The notes under the pieces are model-generated. The model did no database searches. It saw only the letters and a program-made list of their open reading frames with translations, and was not told where the DNA came from. DNA of 47,642 nucleotides from Microvirga sp. (GTDB lineage Bacteria; Pseudomonadota; Alphaproteobacteria; Rhizobiales; Beijerinckiaceae), in NCBI GenBank assembly GCA_029266525.1, contig JAQSWQ010000020.1, forward strand, positions 1-47,642, written 5' to 3'. Shown piece by piece: positions 7,211 through 17,903 of the stretch; the stretch's first letter is position 1, and each line of letters starts with the position of its first letter. The position numbers were made by a program, and so were the translations under genes.

Positions 7211-10060
7211 ATGGCAAACAAGATGCTCATCGATGCCTCCCACCCGGAAGAGACGCGGGTGGTGGTGGTCCGCGGCCAGAAGGTCGAGGAGTTCGACTTC
7301 GAATCGGCCTCTAGGCGGCAGCTGCGCGGCAACATCTATCTCGCGAAGGTCACGCGGGTCGAACCGTCGCTGCAGGCCGCCTTCGTCGAGTACGGCGGCA
7401 ACCGCCACGGTTTCCTCGCCTTCAGCGAGATCCATCCCGACTACTACCAGATCCCGGTCGCCGACCGGCAGGCGCTGCTCGAGGAGGACGCCCGCGCCGA
7501 GCGCGAGGAGGAGCACGAGGAGGAGCGGCGACGCCACCGCCGCGACCGCCGCGGGCGCAACGCCCCGCGCCGCTCTGAGAGCGGCGAGTCGGTCAGCCGG
7601 GAGGCCTCGCCCGACACCGACGAGCCCGATCAGCGCTTGCAGGACGGGCCGCGTGAGCCGGCGGCCGAGCCTTCCGACGAATCGCCATCGAGCGAGGAGA
7701 TTTCGCCCGCGGAGACCGGCGACGAATCAGGCGCGCCGCTGCTCACGCCGCCAGAGCCTGGCGCAGGCGAGGGCGCAGCGCCGGAACAGAGGCAGGCCTC
7801 GGTCGCGCAAGACCCCAACGAGGAAGCGGCGGCCGGCGCGGCGGAGCCTGGGCGCGAGCCCGGCGTCGCCGTGCTCGACCGCGACGCCGGCACGCTCCCG
7901 AGCGAGGCGGCTTATGCCGAGGCGGAAGCCACTGACTCTGCCGCCGAGGCCGAGGCCGACGATCCGGGCGATCACGCCGGCGAGAACGGAGAGGAAGAGG
8001 CCGAGCCGGTCATCGAGCAGGTCGGCGGGCGCGGCGACGCCCTCGAGGAGATCCCGGAACGGCGGCGCAGCTACCGCCGCCAATACAAGATCCAGGAGGT
8101 CATCAAGCGCCGGCAGATCCTGCTGGTCCAGGTCGTCAAAGAGGAGCGCGGCACCAAGGGCGCGGCGCTCACGACCTATCTGTCGCTTGCCGGCCGCTAC
8201 TCGGTGCTGATGCCGAACACCGGCCGCGGCGGCGGCATCTCGCGCAAGATCACGAGCGCGGCGGACCGCAAGCGGCTCAAGGAGATCGCCGAGGATCTCG
8301 AGGTGCCCGAGGGGATGGGGGTCATCCTGCGCACCGCCGGTGCGTCCCGGACCCGGGCCGAGATCAAGCGCGATTTCGAGTATCTGATGCGCCTGTGGGA
8401 GAGCGTGCGCGAGCTGACGCTATCCTCCAGCGCGCCCGCGCTCGTCTACGAGGAGGGTTCGCTCATCAAGCGCGCCATCCGCGACCTCTACAACAAGGAC
8501 ATCGACGAGGTGATGGTCGCGGGCGACGAGGCCTACCGCGAGGCCAAGGACTTCATGCGCATGCTCATGCCGAGCCATGCCAAGGCGGTGAAGCCCTACA
8601 AGGACCCGCAGCCGCTGTTCGCGCGGTTCGGGGTCGAGCAGCAGCTCGACGCCATGTTCTCGAACCACGTGACGCTGCGCTCCGGCGGCTACCTCGTCAT
8701 CAACCCGACCGAGGCCCTCGTCTCGATCGACGTCAACTCCGGCCGCTCGACCCGGGAGCACAACATCGAGGACACGGCGCTGCGCACCAATCTCGAGGCG
8801 TCCGAGGAGATCGCCCGGCAGCTGCGCTTGCGCGACCTCGCCGGCCTCATCGTCATTGACTTCATCGACATGGAGGAGAAGCGCAACAACCGCTCGGTCG
8901 AGAAGAAGCTCAACGAGTGCCTGAAGAACGATCGCGCCCGTATCCAGGTCGGGCGCATCTCGCCCTTCGGGCTCCTGGAGATGTCGCGCCAGCGCATCCG
9001 CACGGGCGTGCTTGAGTCCTCGTCCGTGCCCTGCCCGCATTGTGGCGGGGCGGGGCATGTGCGGGCGACGCCGTCCATCGCGCTCCACATCCTGCGCGCC
9101 GTGGAGGAAGGCCTCATCAAGAGCGCGGCCCACAATCTCTGCGTCCGCACCCGGCCCCAGGTCGCCTTCTACATCCTCAACCAGAAGCGCACGCATCTTC
9201 GCGAGCTCGAGGACCGCTTCGCGGTGTCAATCAGCGTTGTCGCCGACGAGCACCTGACCGGCCAGACCGTCTTCGCGGTCGATCGCATGGAGCCGGTGAC
9301 CCCGCGCGCCGAGCAGCGCCCGCCTGCCCAGACGGTACAGATCGATGCCGTCGCGCCGCCGGAGGAGATCGAGGACGCCGCCGAGGAGGTCGAGTCTGAG
9401 GGCGAAGACACTGAGACGGCCGAGGCCGACGGCGCCGAGCGCTCCGACCGGCCCGGACGGCAGGAGGAGGAGGGCGACGGGGGGCGTCGCCGGCGCCGGC
9501 GCCGGCGCCGGCGCGGCCGCAACGGCGATCCTCGCGAGGAGCGTCTGGATGCATCCGGCGCGCCGGAAGCTGGCGAGGGCGAGGACGACGCCGAGGAGAG
9601 CTTCGGCGAGGGTGCTTCCGCCGAGCTTCAGGGCGAGGCTGCCGAGGGCGAAGGCGAGGCGGCCGAGCCGCGGCGGGAAGGCTTCGGCGAGCGCCGTGGC
9701 CGCCGCGACCGCCACCGCCGCGGCCGCGAGCGCTGGCGCGACCGCGAGGATCGCGAGCCCCGTGCGCCACGGACGGAAGGCGGCGAGTTCGCCCCGGCCG
9801 AGGCTGCGCAGGAGCGGGCGCCCGAGTTCGCGCCGGCCGCGGCCGAGCCGGGCGCTCCAGCCGAGCCCGTAGCGCCGGTCCGCGCCGAGGAGCTTGCTCC
9901 GAACGGCGCCGCCGAAGCGCTCCAGACCGCGCCGGAGCCGGCGCCCACCGTGCCGGAGCCCGAGCCGGTCGCCGTGGTGCTGACGCCGCCGGATCCGGAC
10001 CGCCCCAAGCGCGCCGGCTGGTGGTCGAAAGCCAAGGCCGCGATCAGCGGGTCGCAATGA
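7211..10060 (+). CDS. rne: ribonuclease E
   Basis: An endoribonuclease of 949 residues that starts mRNA decay, processes rRNA and tRNA, and scaffolds the degradosome. The start MANKMLIDASHPEET is typical. The S1 domain (about 36-75 and 290-350) is split by an acidic, Glu/Ala/Pro-rich insert of about 190 residues (about 95-285), a known alphaproteobacterial trait. The DNase-I-like catalytic core has Asp507 (SIDVNSG) and Asp550 (VIDFID); the 43-residue spacing equals that of E. coli Asp303/Asp346. The Zn-link is CPHC (608-611). The C-terminal third is disordered, with an arginine tract near 758-768 (probable RNA binding) and a conserved-looking tail RAGWWSKAKAAISG. Confidence 0.97.
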   Translation: MANKMLIDASHPEETRVVVVRGQKVEEFDFESASRRQLRGNIYLAKVTRVEPSLQAAFVEYGGNRHGFLAFSEIHPDYYQIPVADRQALLEEDARAEREEEHEEERRRHRRDRRGRNAPRRSESGESVSREASPDTDEPDQRLQDGPREPAAEPSDESPSSEEISPAETGDESGAPLLTPPEPGAGEGAAPEQRQASVAQDPNEEAAAGAAEPGREPGVAVLDRDAGTLPSEAAYAEAEATDSAAEAEADDPGDHAGENGEEEAEPVIEQVGGRGDALEEIPERRRSYRRQYKIQEVIKRRQILLVQVVKEERGTKGAALTTYLSLAGRYSVLMPNTGRGGGISRKITSAADRKRLKEIAEDLEVPEGMGVILRTAGASRTRAEIKRDFEYLMRLWESVRELTLSSSAPALVYEEGSLIKRAIRDLYNKDIDEVMVAGDEAYREAKDFMRMLMPSHAKAVKPYKDPQPLFARFGVEQQLDAMFSNHVTLRSGGYLVINPTEALVSIDVNSGRSTREHNIEDTALRTNLEASEEIARQLRLRDLAGLIVIDFIDMEEKRNNRSVEKKLNECLKNDRARIQVGRISPFGLLEMSRQRIRTGVLESSSVPCPHCGGAGHVRATPSIALHILRAVEEGLIKSAAHNLCVRTRPQVAFYILNQKRTHLRELEDRFAVSISVVADEHLTGQTVFAVDRMEPVTPRAEQRPPAQTVQIDAVAPPEEIEDAAEEVESEGEDTETAEADGAERSDRPGRQEEEGDGGRRRRRRRRRRGRNGDPREERLDASGAPEAGEGEDDAEESFGEGASAELQGEAAEGEGEAAEPRREGFGERRGRRDRHRRGRERWRDREDREPRAPRTEGGEFAPAEAAQERAPEFAPAAAEPGAPAEPVAPVRAEELAPNGAAEALQTAPEPAPTVPEPEPVAVVLTPPDPDRPKRAGWWSKAKAAISGSQ

Positions 10061-10072
10061 ATGGGCGCAATT

Positions 10073-10095
10073 CCGGTCCGGCCCGTCCGGACCGG
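10073..10095 (+). terminator. hairpin after rne
   Basis: A perfect 9-bp GC stem (CCGGTCCGG at 10073-10081, CCGGACCGG at 10087-10095) with a CCCGT loop begins 12 nt after the rne stop. There is no T-run. It is either a terminator or a 3' stabiliser. Confidence 0.5.
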
Positions 10096-10204
10096 GCACT
10101 CAAGCGCCATCCGTCGGGAAAAGCCAGGCCCCGCTCCGAATGAGCGGGATTGACGCAGGCGCGCCCCGTCTTCGCCGGCGGTCGGAGCCCGGCGCGGCGC
10201 GGCT

Positions 10205-11887
10205 TTGCCTGTCGCATCCGCCACACGTCGCGGCATCGGTGTGAGCTTCGCACCGGGCCCGACGATCGCGCTCGGCTCCCTCGTCGGATCGCTCGGCCTA
10301 TTTTATCTCTGGCTGCCCTTCTCGATCCTGAACCCGTTCGAGGTCGATTGGGCCCTCCACCACGATTGGGGGACCAACTACCTCGGCTGGCGAGCCTTCT
10401 GCTTGGACGAGTGGCACCTCCCCCTGCTGTGGACGCGGTTCGGCCTATGGCCGACCGGCTTCGTCATCGCCTTCTCCGATTCGATCCCCCTCCTGAGCCT
10501 GCCCCTGAAGCTCACGCGGACGGTGACGGGGTGCGGCTTCCAGTTTCTCGGGCCGTTCCTGCTGTCCTCGGTCTTCCTGATGATCCTCGTCGGAGCCCTG
10601 ATCTTCCGCCGCTTGGGATGGAGTGTGCCGGACGCACTCCTCGCGGCGCTCTTGGTCGCACTGGCGCCGGCGCTGTTCCATCGCGGCCATCACGTCACGC
10701 TGACCGCTCACTGGCTGATTCTGCTGTGCGTTCTCGGGCTCCTCAGCCCCAAAGGCCGCCTCGCCTTCTTCTTCGTGCTCGCCCAGCTCGCGATCCTGAT
10801 CAGCATGTATTTTATGCCGATCGTGCTTTGGTTCGCTCTCATCAACGGGACGTTCAAGGATGGCCGGCTCAGGCCGGGAACGCTCGCCCGCTCTGCCGCT
10901 CACGTGGTGCTCATTGCGGCCGGCGTCCTCGCGTCGCTCTATGCGCTCGGGTTCTTCCATGCCGACGGGGCCGCAAGGGGCTTCGGGTACTACTCGATGA
11001 ACGTGCTCGGGCCCATCAACCCCGAAGGACGCTCACGCTTCTTGCCCGACCTGCCGATCGGGCAGCCGGGGCAACTCTACGAGGGCTTCCAGTACGTCGG
11101 CCTCGGCTGGATGTGCGCCATGCTGATCGGGCTTTTCTGCTGGTGGCGGCAGTCGGGACGTGATGCGGCATCGAAGCTGCGGGGCGCCCTCCTGATCGGC
11201 ACGGCTTTCCTGTTTGCGGCCGCCGCCCTCTCCAACAAGATCTATATCGGGCCGTGGCTGGTTGCCGAGTTCCCGTTGGTGTTTCCGCTGTCGTTGATCG
11301 CCGGGATCTTCCGCACGAGCGGACGATATTTCTGGGTCGCGTCCTACGTCGCGATCATCGCCGCCCTCGTTCAGATCGGATTGCGACTGCGCCCGCCATA
11401 CAGGACCATGACGATTGCCGCGCTCGTCGCGCTGCAGCTCGCGGACGTGAAGCTGCCGTATCGAGTTCCGGCGGATCTCGACATCATGCTCATGAGCCGG
11501 GCCACGGGACGGAGCGCAGCCGACGACCTTGCCGCGCGTGGCGTTGGCGTCGTGCAAATCCGCAATGAGGATTTCGAGCACTATGCGCCGCTCGTCGACG
11601 CTCTGATCGAGAGGGATATCGCGATCACATATTGGTATGTCGCGCGGTTTCCGCGCGGCCATGTCCACGCGACGACCGCGGAGGTGCTCCAGAACGGGGG
11701 CGCGTTCGTCTCGGCGCGGCCGGAGGAATGCCGCGCCAAGGCGGCCGAGCTACGCGGAACCGCGAGCGCGGCCTATTCGGACGGCTGGTGCTCGGTTCAC
11801 CACGAGCCAGGGGCAAGCGCCGGCCGGAGCGGGGTGAGCCCGGCGGCCGAAAGCGACAACGGCGAGGCTCGCTCCTCGGGAGGGTGA
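10205..11887 (+). CDS. polytopic membrane protein, DUF6311-like
   Basis: A 560-residue protein with about 11-12 hydrophobic segments spread from residue 20 to 410, then a soluble C-terminal domain of about 140 residues. The early loop has DWALHHDWGTNYLGWRAF and SDSIPLLSL, and a later loop has YEGFQYVGLGWM. These are features I associate with DUF6311 proteins, which look like GT-C-type membrane glycosyltransferases; no activity is established. The longest start is TTG at 10205; GTG at 10241 is an alternative with no better ribosome site. The C-terminal tail (after about residue 530) is low-complexity. It stands alone, convergent with the aminotransferase 13 nt away. Confidence 0.8.
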   Translation: MPVASATRRGIGVSFAPGPTIALGSLVGSLGLFYLWLPFSILNPFEVDWALHHDWGTNYLGWRAFCLDEWHLPLLWTRFGLWPTGFVIAFSDSIPLLSLPLKLTRTVTGCGFQFLGPFLLSSVFLMILVGALIFRRLGWSVPDALLAALLVALAPALFHRGHHVTLTAHWLILLCVLGLLSPKGRLAFFFVLAQLAILISMYFMPIVLWFALINGTFKDGRLRPGTLARSAAHVVLIAAGVLASLYALGFFHADGAARGFGYYSMNVLGPINPEGRSRFLPDLPIGQPGQLYEGFQYVGLGWMCAMLIGLFCWWRQSGRDAASKLRGALLIGTAFLFAAAALSNKIYIGPWLVAEFPLVFPLSLIAGIFRTSGRYFWVASYVAIIAALVQIGLRLRPPYRTMTIAALVALQLADVKLPYRVPADLDIMLMSRATGRSAADDLAARGVGVVQIRNEDFEHYAPLVDALIERDIAITYWYVARFPRGHVHATTAEVLQNGGAFVSARPEECRAKAAELRGTASAAYSDGWCSVHHEPGASAGRSGVSPAAESDNGEARSSGG

Positions 11888-11900
11888 ACGAGCCTAAGGT

Positions 11901-13106
11901 CTACCTCAACCATCCCGACAGCCGCCGCACCGCCTCGCGGCACTCCTCTTCCGAGCCGGCGAAGGAGAAGCGGAGATAATGCGCGCCCTCGGTCGGATCG
12001 AAGTCGAGCCCAGGCGTCGCCGCGACGCCGGCCTCCTCGAGCATGCGGCGGCAGAAGCCGACCGAGTCGTTCGTGAAGCGCGCGACGTCGGCATAGATGT
12101 AGAACGCGCCGTCCACCGGGTGCATCTCGGACAAGCCGATGCGGGGCAGCTCCTCCAGCAACATGGCGCGATTGCGCGCATAAGCAGCCTTCACCGCCTC
12201 GAGCTCATCGCGCGCATCGAAGGCGGCGAGCGCCGCGACCTGCGACAGGTAGGGCGGCGAGATGTAGAGGTTCTGCGCGAGCCGCTCGATCGGCCGCACG
12301 AGGCGCTCCGGCACGACGATCCAGCCGATGCGCCAGCCGGTCATGCAGTAGTATTTCGAGAAGGAGTTGATCACGACGGCGGCGTCATCGAAGGCGAGCG
12401 CCGATGCGGCGGGCTCGCGGTAAGTGAGCCCGTGATAGATCTCGTCGGAGACGAACCACAGCCCTTCTGCGCGGCACATCTCGCCGAGACCCGCAAGGGC
12501 CGCACGGCCGATCATCGTGCCGGAGGGATTGGCCGGGCTCATCGCGAGGACGCCGTGGAGCGGCGAGCTCGCATGGGCGCGCTCGACCGCCTCAGGCGTC
12601 ATGATCCAGCCCTCGGCCCTGGCGAGCCGGATCGCGACCGGCGTCAGGTCCAGCGCTTCGAGGATGTTGCGATAGGCCGGATAGCCCGGTGCGGCGATCG
12701 CGACGCGATCCCCGGCGTTGAACAAGCTCAGGAAGGCGAGAACGAAACCGGCCGAGGAGCCGGTCGTCACGATCACCCGCTCGGGCGCGATCTCGACGTC
12801 ATAGGTCTCGCGGTAATGCCGCGCGATGCGCTCGCGAAGCGGCGCTATGCCGAGCGCTTCGGTGTAGCCAATCCGGCCGGTTTCGAGCGCTGCCCTGGCG
12901 GCCTCGCGAGCCGCCCGCGGGGCCGGCGCGGAGGGCTGGCCGACCTCCATGTGGATGACCGAATCCCCTCGCCTTTCTTTCGCCGCCGCCGCCGCCAATA
13001 CGTCCATGGCCAGGAACGGCGCGACTCGCTCGAGCCTTCGCGCAACCGGCAATGCGGACGTGCGGGTCTGTTTCAGGATGGGGCGGCTCTGCGGCATGCG
13101 GGTCAC
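11901..13106 (-). CDS. class I/II PLP-dependent aminotransferase
   Basis: A fold-type I aminotransferase of 401 residues that transfers an amino group from an amino acid to a 2-oxo acid in the cytoplasm. It shows the substrate/PLP motifs EVGQP (54-58), SANPSGT-type Asn193 (PANPSG), Asp221 (SDEIYHG) and the Schiff-base Lys251 in SFSKYYCMTGWR, plus the C-terminal RFSFA arginine. The family includes aspartate and aromatic aminotransferases and specificity cannot be read from sequence. The start is uncertain: ATG at 13106, or MPQSR at 13097. Either overlaps the 5' end of the divergent protease gene. It converges on the membrane-protein gene. Confidence 0.9.
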   Translation of the reverse strand: MTRMPQSRPILKQTRTSALPVARRLERVAPFLAMDVLAAAAAKERRGDSVIHMEVGQPSAPAPRAAREAARAALETGRIGYTEALGIAPLRERIARHYRETYDVEIAPERVIVTTGSSAGFVLAFLSLFNAGDRVAIAAPGYPAYRNILEALDLTPVAIRLARAEGWIMTPEAVERAHASSPLHGVLAMSPANPSGTMIGRAALAGLGEMCRAEGLWFVSDEIYHGLTYREPAASALAFDDAAVVINSFSKYYCMTGWRIGWIVVPERLVRPIERLAQNLYISPPYLSQVAALAAFDARDELEAVKAAYARNRAMLLEELPRIGLSEMHPVDGAFYIYADVARFTNDSVGFCRRMLEEAGVAATPGLDFDPTEGAHYLRFSFAGSEEECREAVRRLSGWLR

Positions 13107-14520
13107 TACCTGCTCGAAAGGCGCGGCTCAAGCGCGGGAGGCGCGTGAGAGGAGGACGTTCGTCGCGGCCGTGGCGGCGTCGGCCGCGGCGCTCTTCCCG
13201 ATGACCGTTTCGGCGCAGCAGCCCTCCCGGAATCTCCCGATCGTGCGCGACGCCGAGGCCGAGCAGCTTCTGCGCGACTACGCGACGCCGATCTTCCGCG
13301 CCGCGGGGCTCAACGCGAAAGCTCCCGAGGTCATCCTCATCAACCAGGACAGCTTCAACGCTTTCGTCGCCGGCGGTCAGCGCATCTTCATCAATGTCGG
13401 CGCGCTGATGGAGGCGGAGACGCCGAACGAGATCGTCGGCGTGATCGCGCACGAGGCCGGTCACATCGCCGGCGGGCATATGGCGCGGCTGCGCGAGCAG
13501 ATCGCCAATGCCAAGATCCTCTCCGTCGCCGGCATGCTGCTCGGCGCGGGCGCGGTCGCGGGCGCCGCGCGCTCCGGCGACCGGGTCGGCAACGCCGGCA
13601 CGGGCGCCATGGGCGCGCTCGTCGGTCCCCAGGAGCTGATCCACCGCAGCCTTCTCTCCTACCAGCGCTCGGAGGAGCAGGCAGCCGATCAATCGGCGGT
13701 CCGCTATCTCAAGGCGACCGGACAGTCGCCAAAGGGCATGCTGAAGACTTTCCGGCGCTTCTCCGACGCCGCGATATTCCGCTCGAATGCGCTCGACCCT
13801 TACCTCATCAGCCACCCGCTTCCGACCGAGCGCATCGCGCAGCTCGAGACGCTCGCGAAGCAGAGCCCGCATTACGAGGCGAAGGATCCGCCGGCGCTCC
13901 GGGCGCGGCACGATCTCGTGCGGGCGAAGCTCTACGGCTTCGTCGCGCGGCCTGAGACCGTGATGCGGCGCTATCCCGCCCACGACGCCTCCGCGCCGGC
14001 CCGCTACGCCCGTGCAATCGCGGCCTATCGCAGCGGCCGCTCCTCCGAGGCGCTGTCGCTGATCGAGGGGCTCATCCAGAGCCAGCCCGGCAATCCTTAC
14101 TTCCAGGAGCTCAAGGGCCAGGCGTTGCTCGAGGCCGGTCGTGCCCGCGAGGCGATCGCGCCGCTGCGCCGGGCGGTCGCGGCCTCGCCGAATGCAGTGC
14201 CGATCCGGGCGATGCTCGGCCATGCGCTCGTCGCCACCAACGACCCGAAGCTCCTCGACGAGGCGATTCGCGAACTCTCCAACGTCACGCATCGCGAGCC
14301 CGAGAGCGCCGAACCCTTCCAGCACCTCGCCACCGCCTACGGGCGCAAGGGCAACGTGCCGCTGGCCGAGCTCGCCTCGGCGCAGGCCTTCATGAACAGC
14401 GGCGACTGGCGGATGGCTCACACCCAGGCGAGCCGCGCCATGGCGAAGCTGCCGCCGGGCTCTCCCGGCTATCTCAAGGCCGAGGACATCATGAACGCGC
14501 GCCCGCCGGGTAAAATCTGA
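13078..14520 (+). CDS. periplasmic M48 zinc metalloprotease with TPR repeats (BepA-like)
   Basis: A secreted protease of about 480 residues. The signal peptide is RRTFVAAVAASAAALFP...SAQQ. The M48 domain has HEAGH (His125-Glu126-His129) followed by GGHM, and a third zinc ligand in RSEEQAAD. The C-terminal half is helical with tetratricopeptide character (ARYARAIAAYRSGR, FQELKGQALLEAGR and so on). This is the architecture of BepA/YfgC, which degrades or matures stalled outer-membrane proteins in the periplasm. The open frame extends back to 12949, but the region before 13078 is the coding shadow of the aminotransferase; ATG 13078 or 13096 suits the signal peptide. The adjacent DsbA-like gene fits a shared envelope-folding role. 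Confidence 0.92.
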   Translation: MGRLCGMRVTTCSKGAAQAREARERRTFVAAVAASAAALFPMTVSAQQPSRNLPIVRDAEAEQLLRDYATPIFRAAGLNAKAPEVILINQDSFNAFVAGGQRIFINVGALMEAETPNEIVGVIAHEAGHIAGGHMARLREQIANAKILSVAGMLLGAGAVAGAARSGDRVGNAGTGAMGALVGPQELIHRSLLSYQRSEEQAADQSAVRYLKATGQSPKGMLKTFRRFSDAAIFRSNALDPYLISHPLPTERIAQLETLAKQSPHYEAKDPPALRARHDLVRAKLYGFVARPETVMRRYPAHDASAPARYARAIAAYRSGRSSEALSLIEGLIQSQPGNPYFQELKGQALLEAGRAREAIAPLRRAVAASPNAVPIRAMLGHALVATNDPKLLDEAIRELSNVTHREPESAEPFQHLATAYGRKGNVPLAELASAQAFMNSGDWRMAHTQASRAMAKLPPGSPGYLKAEDIMNARPPGKI

Positions 14521-14613
14521 GCGAGCGCCACGATTCCTTCACTCCCCTCGCTTTCACTGGCCGCCAAAAGCCGGCAAACCGGGCGTAATCCTCACGCCTG
14601 CAAAGGACGACCG

Positions 14614-15387
14614 ATGAAGCCTGCCCTTTCCGTCCTCTCCGCGGCCGCAGTCCTCGTCGGAGGGCTCGTGCTTGCCGGGCCCGCCCCGGCTCAGCCCTCC
14701 TTCACGGAGGAGCAGCGGCGCGAGATTGGCGCCGTCGTCAAGGACTACCTCCTCAAGAACCCCGAGGTCCTCCAGGACGTCATGGTGGAGCTCGAGCGTC
14801 GTCAGCAGGAGACGCAGACGGCCGCCCGGCAGGTCGCGCTGAAGGATTCGCGCAAGCAGCTCCTCGGCTCGCCGCGCGACATCGTGGCCGGCGATCCCTC
14901 CGGCGACGTCACGCTGGTCGAGTTCTTCGACTACAACTGCGGCTACTGCAAACGCGCGCTGGCCGACGTGCGCGCACTCATGAAGAACGATCCGAAGCTG
15001 CGGGTGGTCCTCAAGGATTTCCCCGTGCTCGGCCCCGAGTCCGTCGAGGCGAGCCGCGTCTCGCTCGCCGTCAAGAACCAGCTCAAGGGCGACAAGCTCT
15101 TCGATTTTCACGTGAAGCTGATGGAGACCCGCGGCCGGATCAACGGCGAGCGCGCCATCGCCGTCGCCAGGGAGCTGGGCGTCGACACGGCGAAGCTTCA
15201 GCGCGACATGGAGAGCGCCGAGGTCAAGCAGGCGATCCAGGACAATGTCGTCCTCGGCGACAAGCTCGGCCTGTCGGGAACTCCGGCCTTCGTGGTCGGC
15301 GACGAGGTGATCTCGGGCGCGGTCGGCATCGAGCCGCTGCGCAAGACCGTCGCCGGGGTGCGCCAGTGCGGCAGGGCGGTATGCTAG
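14614..15387 (+). CDS. DsbA-family thiol:disulfide oxidoreductase
   Basis: A 257-residue periplasmic thioredoxin-fold protein. The signal peptide spans about 1-27 (cleavage near APAQ). A helical N-terminal part (DUF-type linker, ending near QLLG) precedes the thioredoxin domain, with active site Cys109-Gly-Tyr-Cys112 (DYNCGYCKR) and cis-proline in LSGTPAF. The helical insert holds FHVKLME. It oxidises or isomerises cysteines of exported proteins. The extra C-terminal pair CGRAVC is unusual and could form a structural disulfide. The order M48 protease then dsbA is conserved in Hyphomicrobiales as far as I recall. The exact class (DsbA versus Com1/BdbD-like) is not certain. Confidence 0.93.
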   Translation: MKPALSVLSAAAVLVGGLVLAGPAPAQPSFTEEQRREIGAVVKDYLLKNPEVLQDVMVELERRQQETQTAARQVALKDSRKQLLGSPRDIVAGDPSGDVTLVEFFDYNCGYCKRALADVRALMKNDPKLRVVLKDFPVLGPESVEASRVSLAVKNQLKGDKLFDFHVKLMETRGRINGERAIAVARELGVDTAKLQRDMESAEVKQAIQDNVVLGDKLGLSGTPAFVVGDEVISGAVGIEPLRKTVAGVRQCGRAVC

Positions 15388-15435
15388 AGCGCGACGGCTT
15401 CTCTCCCGGTCGCCGTGCCCCGTTTCTCGGTCGAG

Positions 15436-15480
15436 GCATGAGCTTTTCCGAAAGCCGGCTCCGACTTTTCGGGACCATGC
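15436..15480. repeat. palindromic intergenic repeat (GCATG...CCGAAA...TTTCGG...CATGC)
   Basis: GCATGAGCTTTTCCGAAAGC reads into CTTTTCGGGACCATGC, so the ends GCATG/CATGC and the inner CCGAAA/TTTCGG are inverted repeats. This is a slightly degraded copy of a short palindrome I know as very common between genes in Hyphomicrobiales genomes. It lies between dsbA and aroQ. Confidence 0.7.
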
Positions 15481-15574
15481 CTGGGCGGGCTCCCCTTCCT
15501 TCTGCACTGGCCTTCCACTAAGACGGCGCAGCCGGCGCTGCCTTGCGGCCTGGCGTTCGGAGCGCCCTCACCCG

Positions 15575-16030
15575 ATGCCCGCCGTCTACGTCCTCAACGG
15601 GCCGAACCTGAACCTGCTCGGCCGTCGGGAGCCGGGGGTCTATGGCTCGGTCACGCTCGACGAGATCGAGCGGCGCCTGCGCGAAGAAGCCGGCGCGGCC
15701 GGCGTCGAGATGACCTTCCGTCAGTCGAACCTTGAAGGCGAACTCGTCGGCTGGGTTCACGAGGCCGGGCTCAAGGGCGCCGGCGTCGTGATCAACGCGG
15801 GAGCCTACACCCACACCTCGCTTGCTCTTCGCGATGCGATCGCGGGAAGCGGCGCGATCGCCGTGGAGGTCCATATCTCGAACGTGTATGCGCGCGAGCC
15901 CTTCCGGCACAAATCCATGATCGCCGCGGTCTGCGCCGGCGTGATCTGCGGGTTCGGCCCGACGAGCTACAAGCTCGGTCTCGCCGCTGCGATCACCCTG
16001 CTGCGCGAGCGCACAGCGACGGCGCCATAG
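15575..16030 (+). CDS. aroQ: 3-dehydroquinate dehydratase, type II
   Basis: A 151-residue dodecameric enzyme that converts 3-dehydroquinate to 3-dehydroshikimate in the shikimate pathway. It shows the N-terminal [12 protein letters not shown], the flexible-loop catalytic Tyr in PGVYGS (about 23), [10 protein letters not shown] (about 73-82) with the substrate-binding Asn, the catalytic His in [12 protein letters not shown] (about 100) and FRHKS. Length is normal. It is followed at 16 nt by accB on the same strand; the aroQ-accB-accC run is a typical alphaproteobacterial operon. Confidence 0.97.
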   Translation: MPAVYVLNGPNLNLLGRREPGVYGSVTLDEIERRLREEAGAAGVEMTFRQSNLEGELVGWVHEAGLKGAGVVINAGAYTHTSLALRDAIAGSGAIAVEVHISNVYAREPFRHKSMIAAVCAGVICGFGPTSYKLGLAAAITLLRERTATAP

Positions 16031-16046
16031 ATCCGAAAGGCTGCGG

Positions 16047-16514
16047 ATGGCCAGGCAAAGCCCCTTCGATCCCGAGCTCGTTCGAGAGCTCGCAACCCTG
16101 ATCGCCGAGACCGACCTGACCGAGATCGAGGTGGCGAAAGGCGATCTGCGCATCCGCGTCGCCCGCACGATCACCGCGTCGGTGACCGTGCCGATGGCGG
16201 CGCCGGCTCCGCAGGCCCAGGCAGCCGCGGCGGCGCCGGTTGCCGCAACGCCGGTCACCGAAGCGACCGCCAAGGGCCACCCCGGCGTCGTGCCCTCGCC
16301 GATGGTCGGCACGACTTTCCGCAAGCCGGCGCCGGACGCGAAGAACTTCGTCGAGATCGGCTCGCGCGTCGAGGTCGGGGACAAGCTTCTCCTGATCGAG
16401 GCGATGAAGACCTTCAACGACATCACCGCCCCGCGCGCCGGCACCGTCATCGCGATCTTCGTCGAGGATGGGACGCCGGTCGAATACGGCGAGCCGCTCC
16501 TCGTGATCGAGTGA
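16047..16514 (+). CDS. accB: biotin carboxyl carrier protein of acetyl-CoA carboxylase
   Basis: A 155-residue BCCP. It carries CO2 on biotin between biotin carboxylase and carboxyltransferase to make malonyl-CoA for fatty-acid synthesis. The N-terminal part (1-45) is followed by an Ala/Pro-rich flexible linker (about 46-78) and the biotinyl domain with the biotin attachment Lys121 in IEAMKTF. It is cotranscribed with accC, 15 nt downstream. Confidence 0.97.
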   Translation: MARQSPFDPELVRELATLIAETDLTEIEVAKGDLRIRVARTITASVTVPMAAPAPQAQAAAAAPVAATPVTEATAKGHPGVVPSPMVGTTFRKPAPDAKNFVEIGSRVEVGDKLLLIEAMKTFNDITAPRAGTVIAIFVEDGTPVEYGEPLLVIE

Positions 16515-16529
16515 CCGGCGGCAGCGCGG

Positions 16530-17885
<1,356 letters not shown>

Positions 17886-17903
17886 AGCGGAGACGCGCCG
17901 GGC

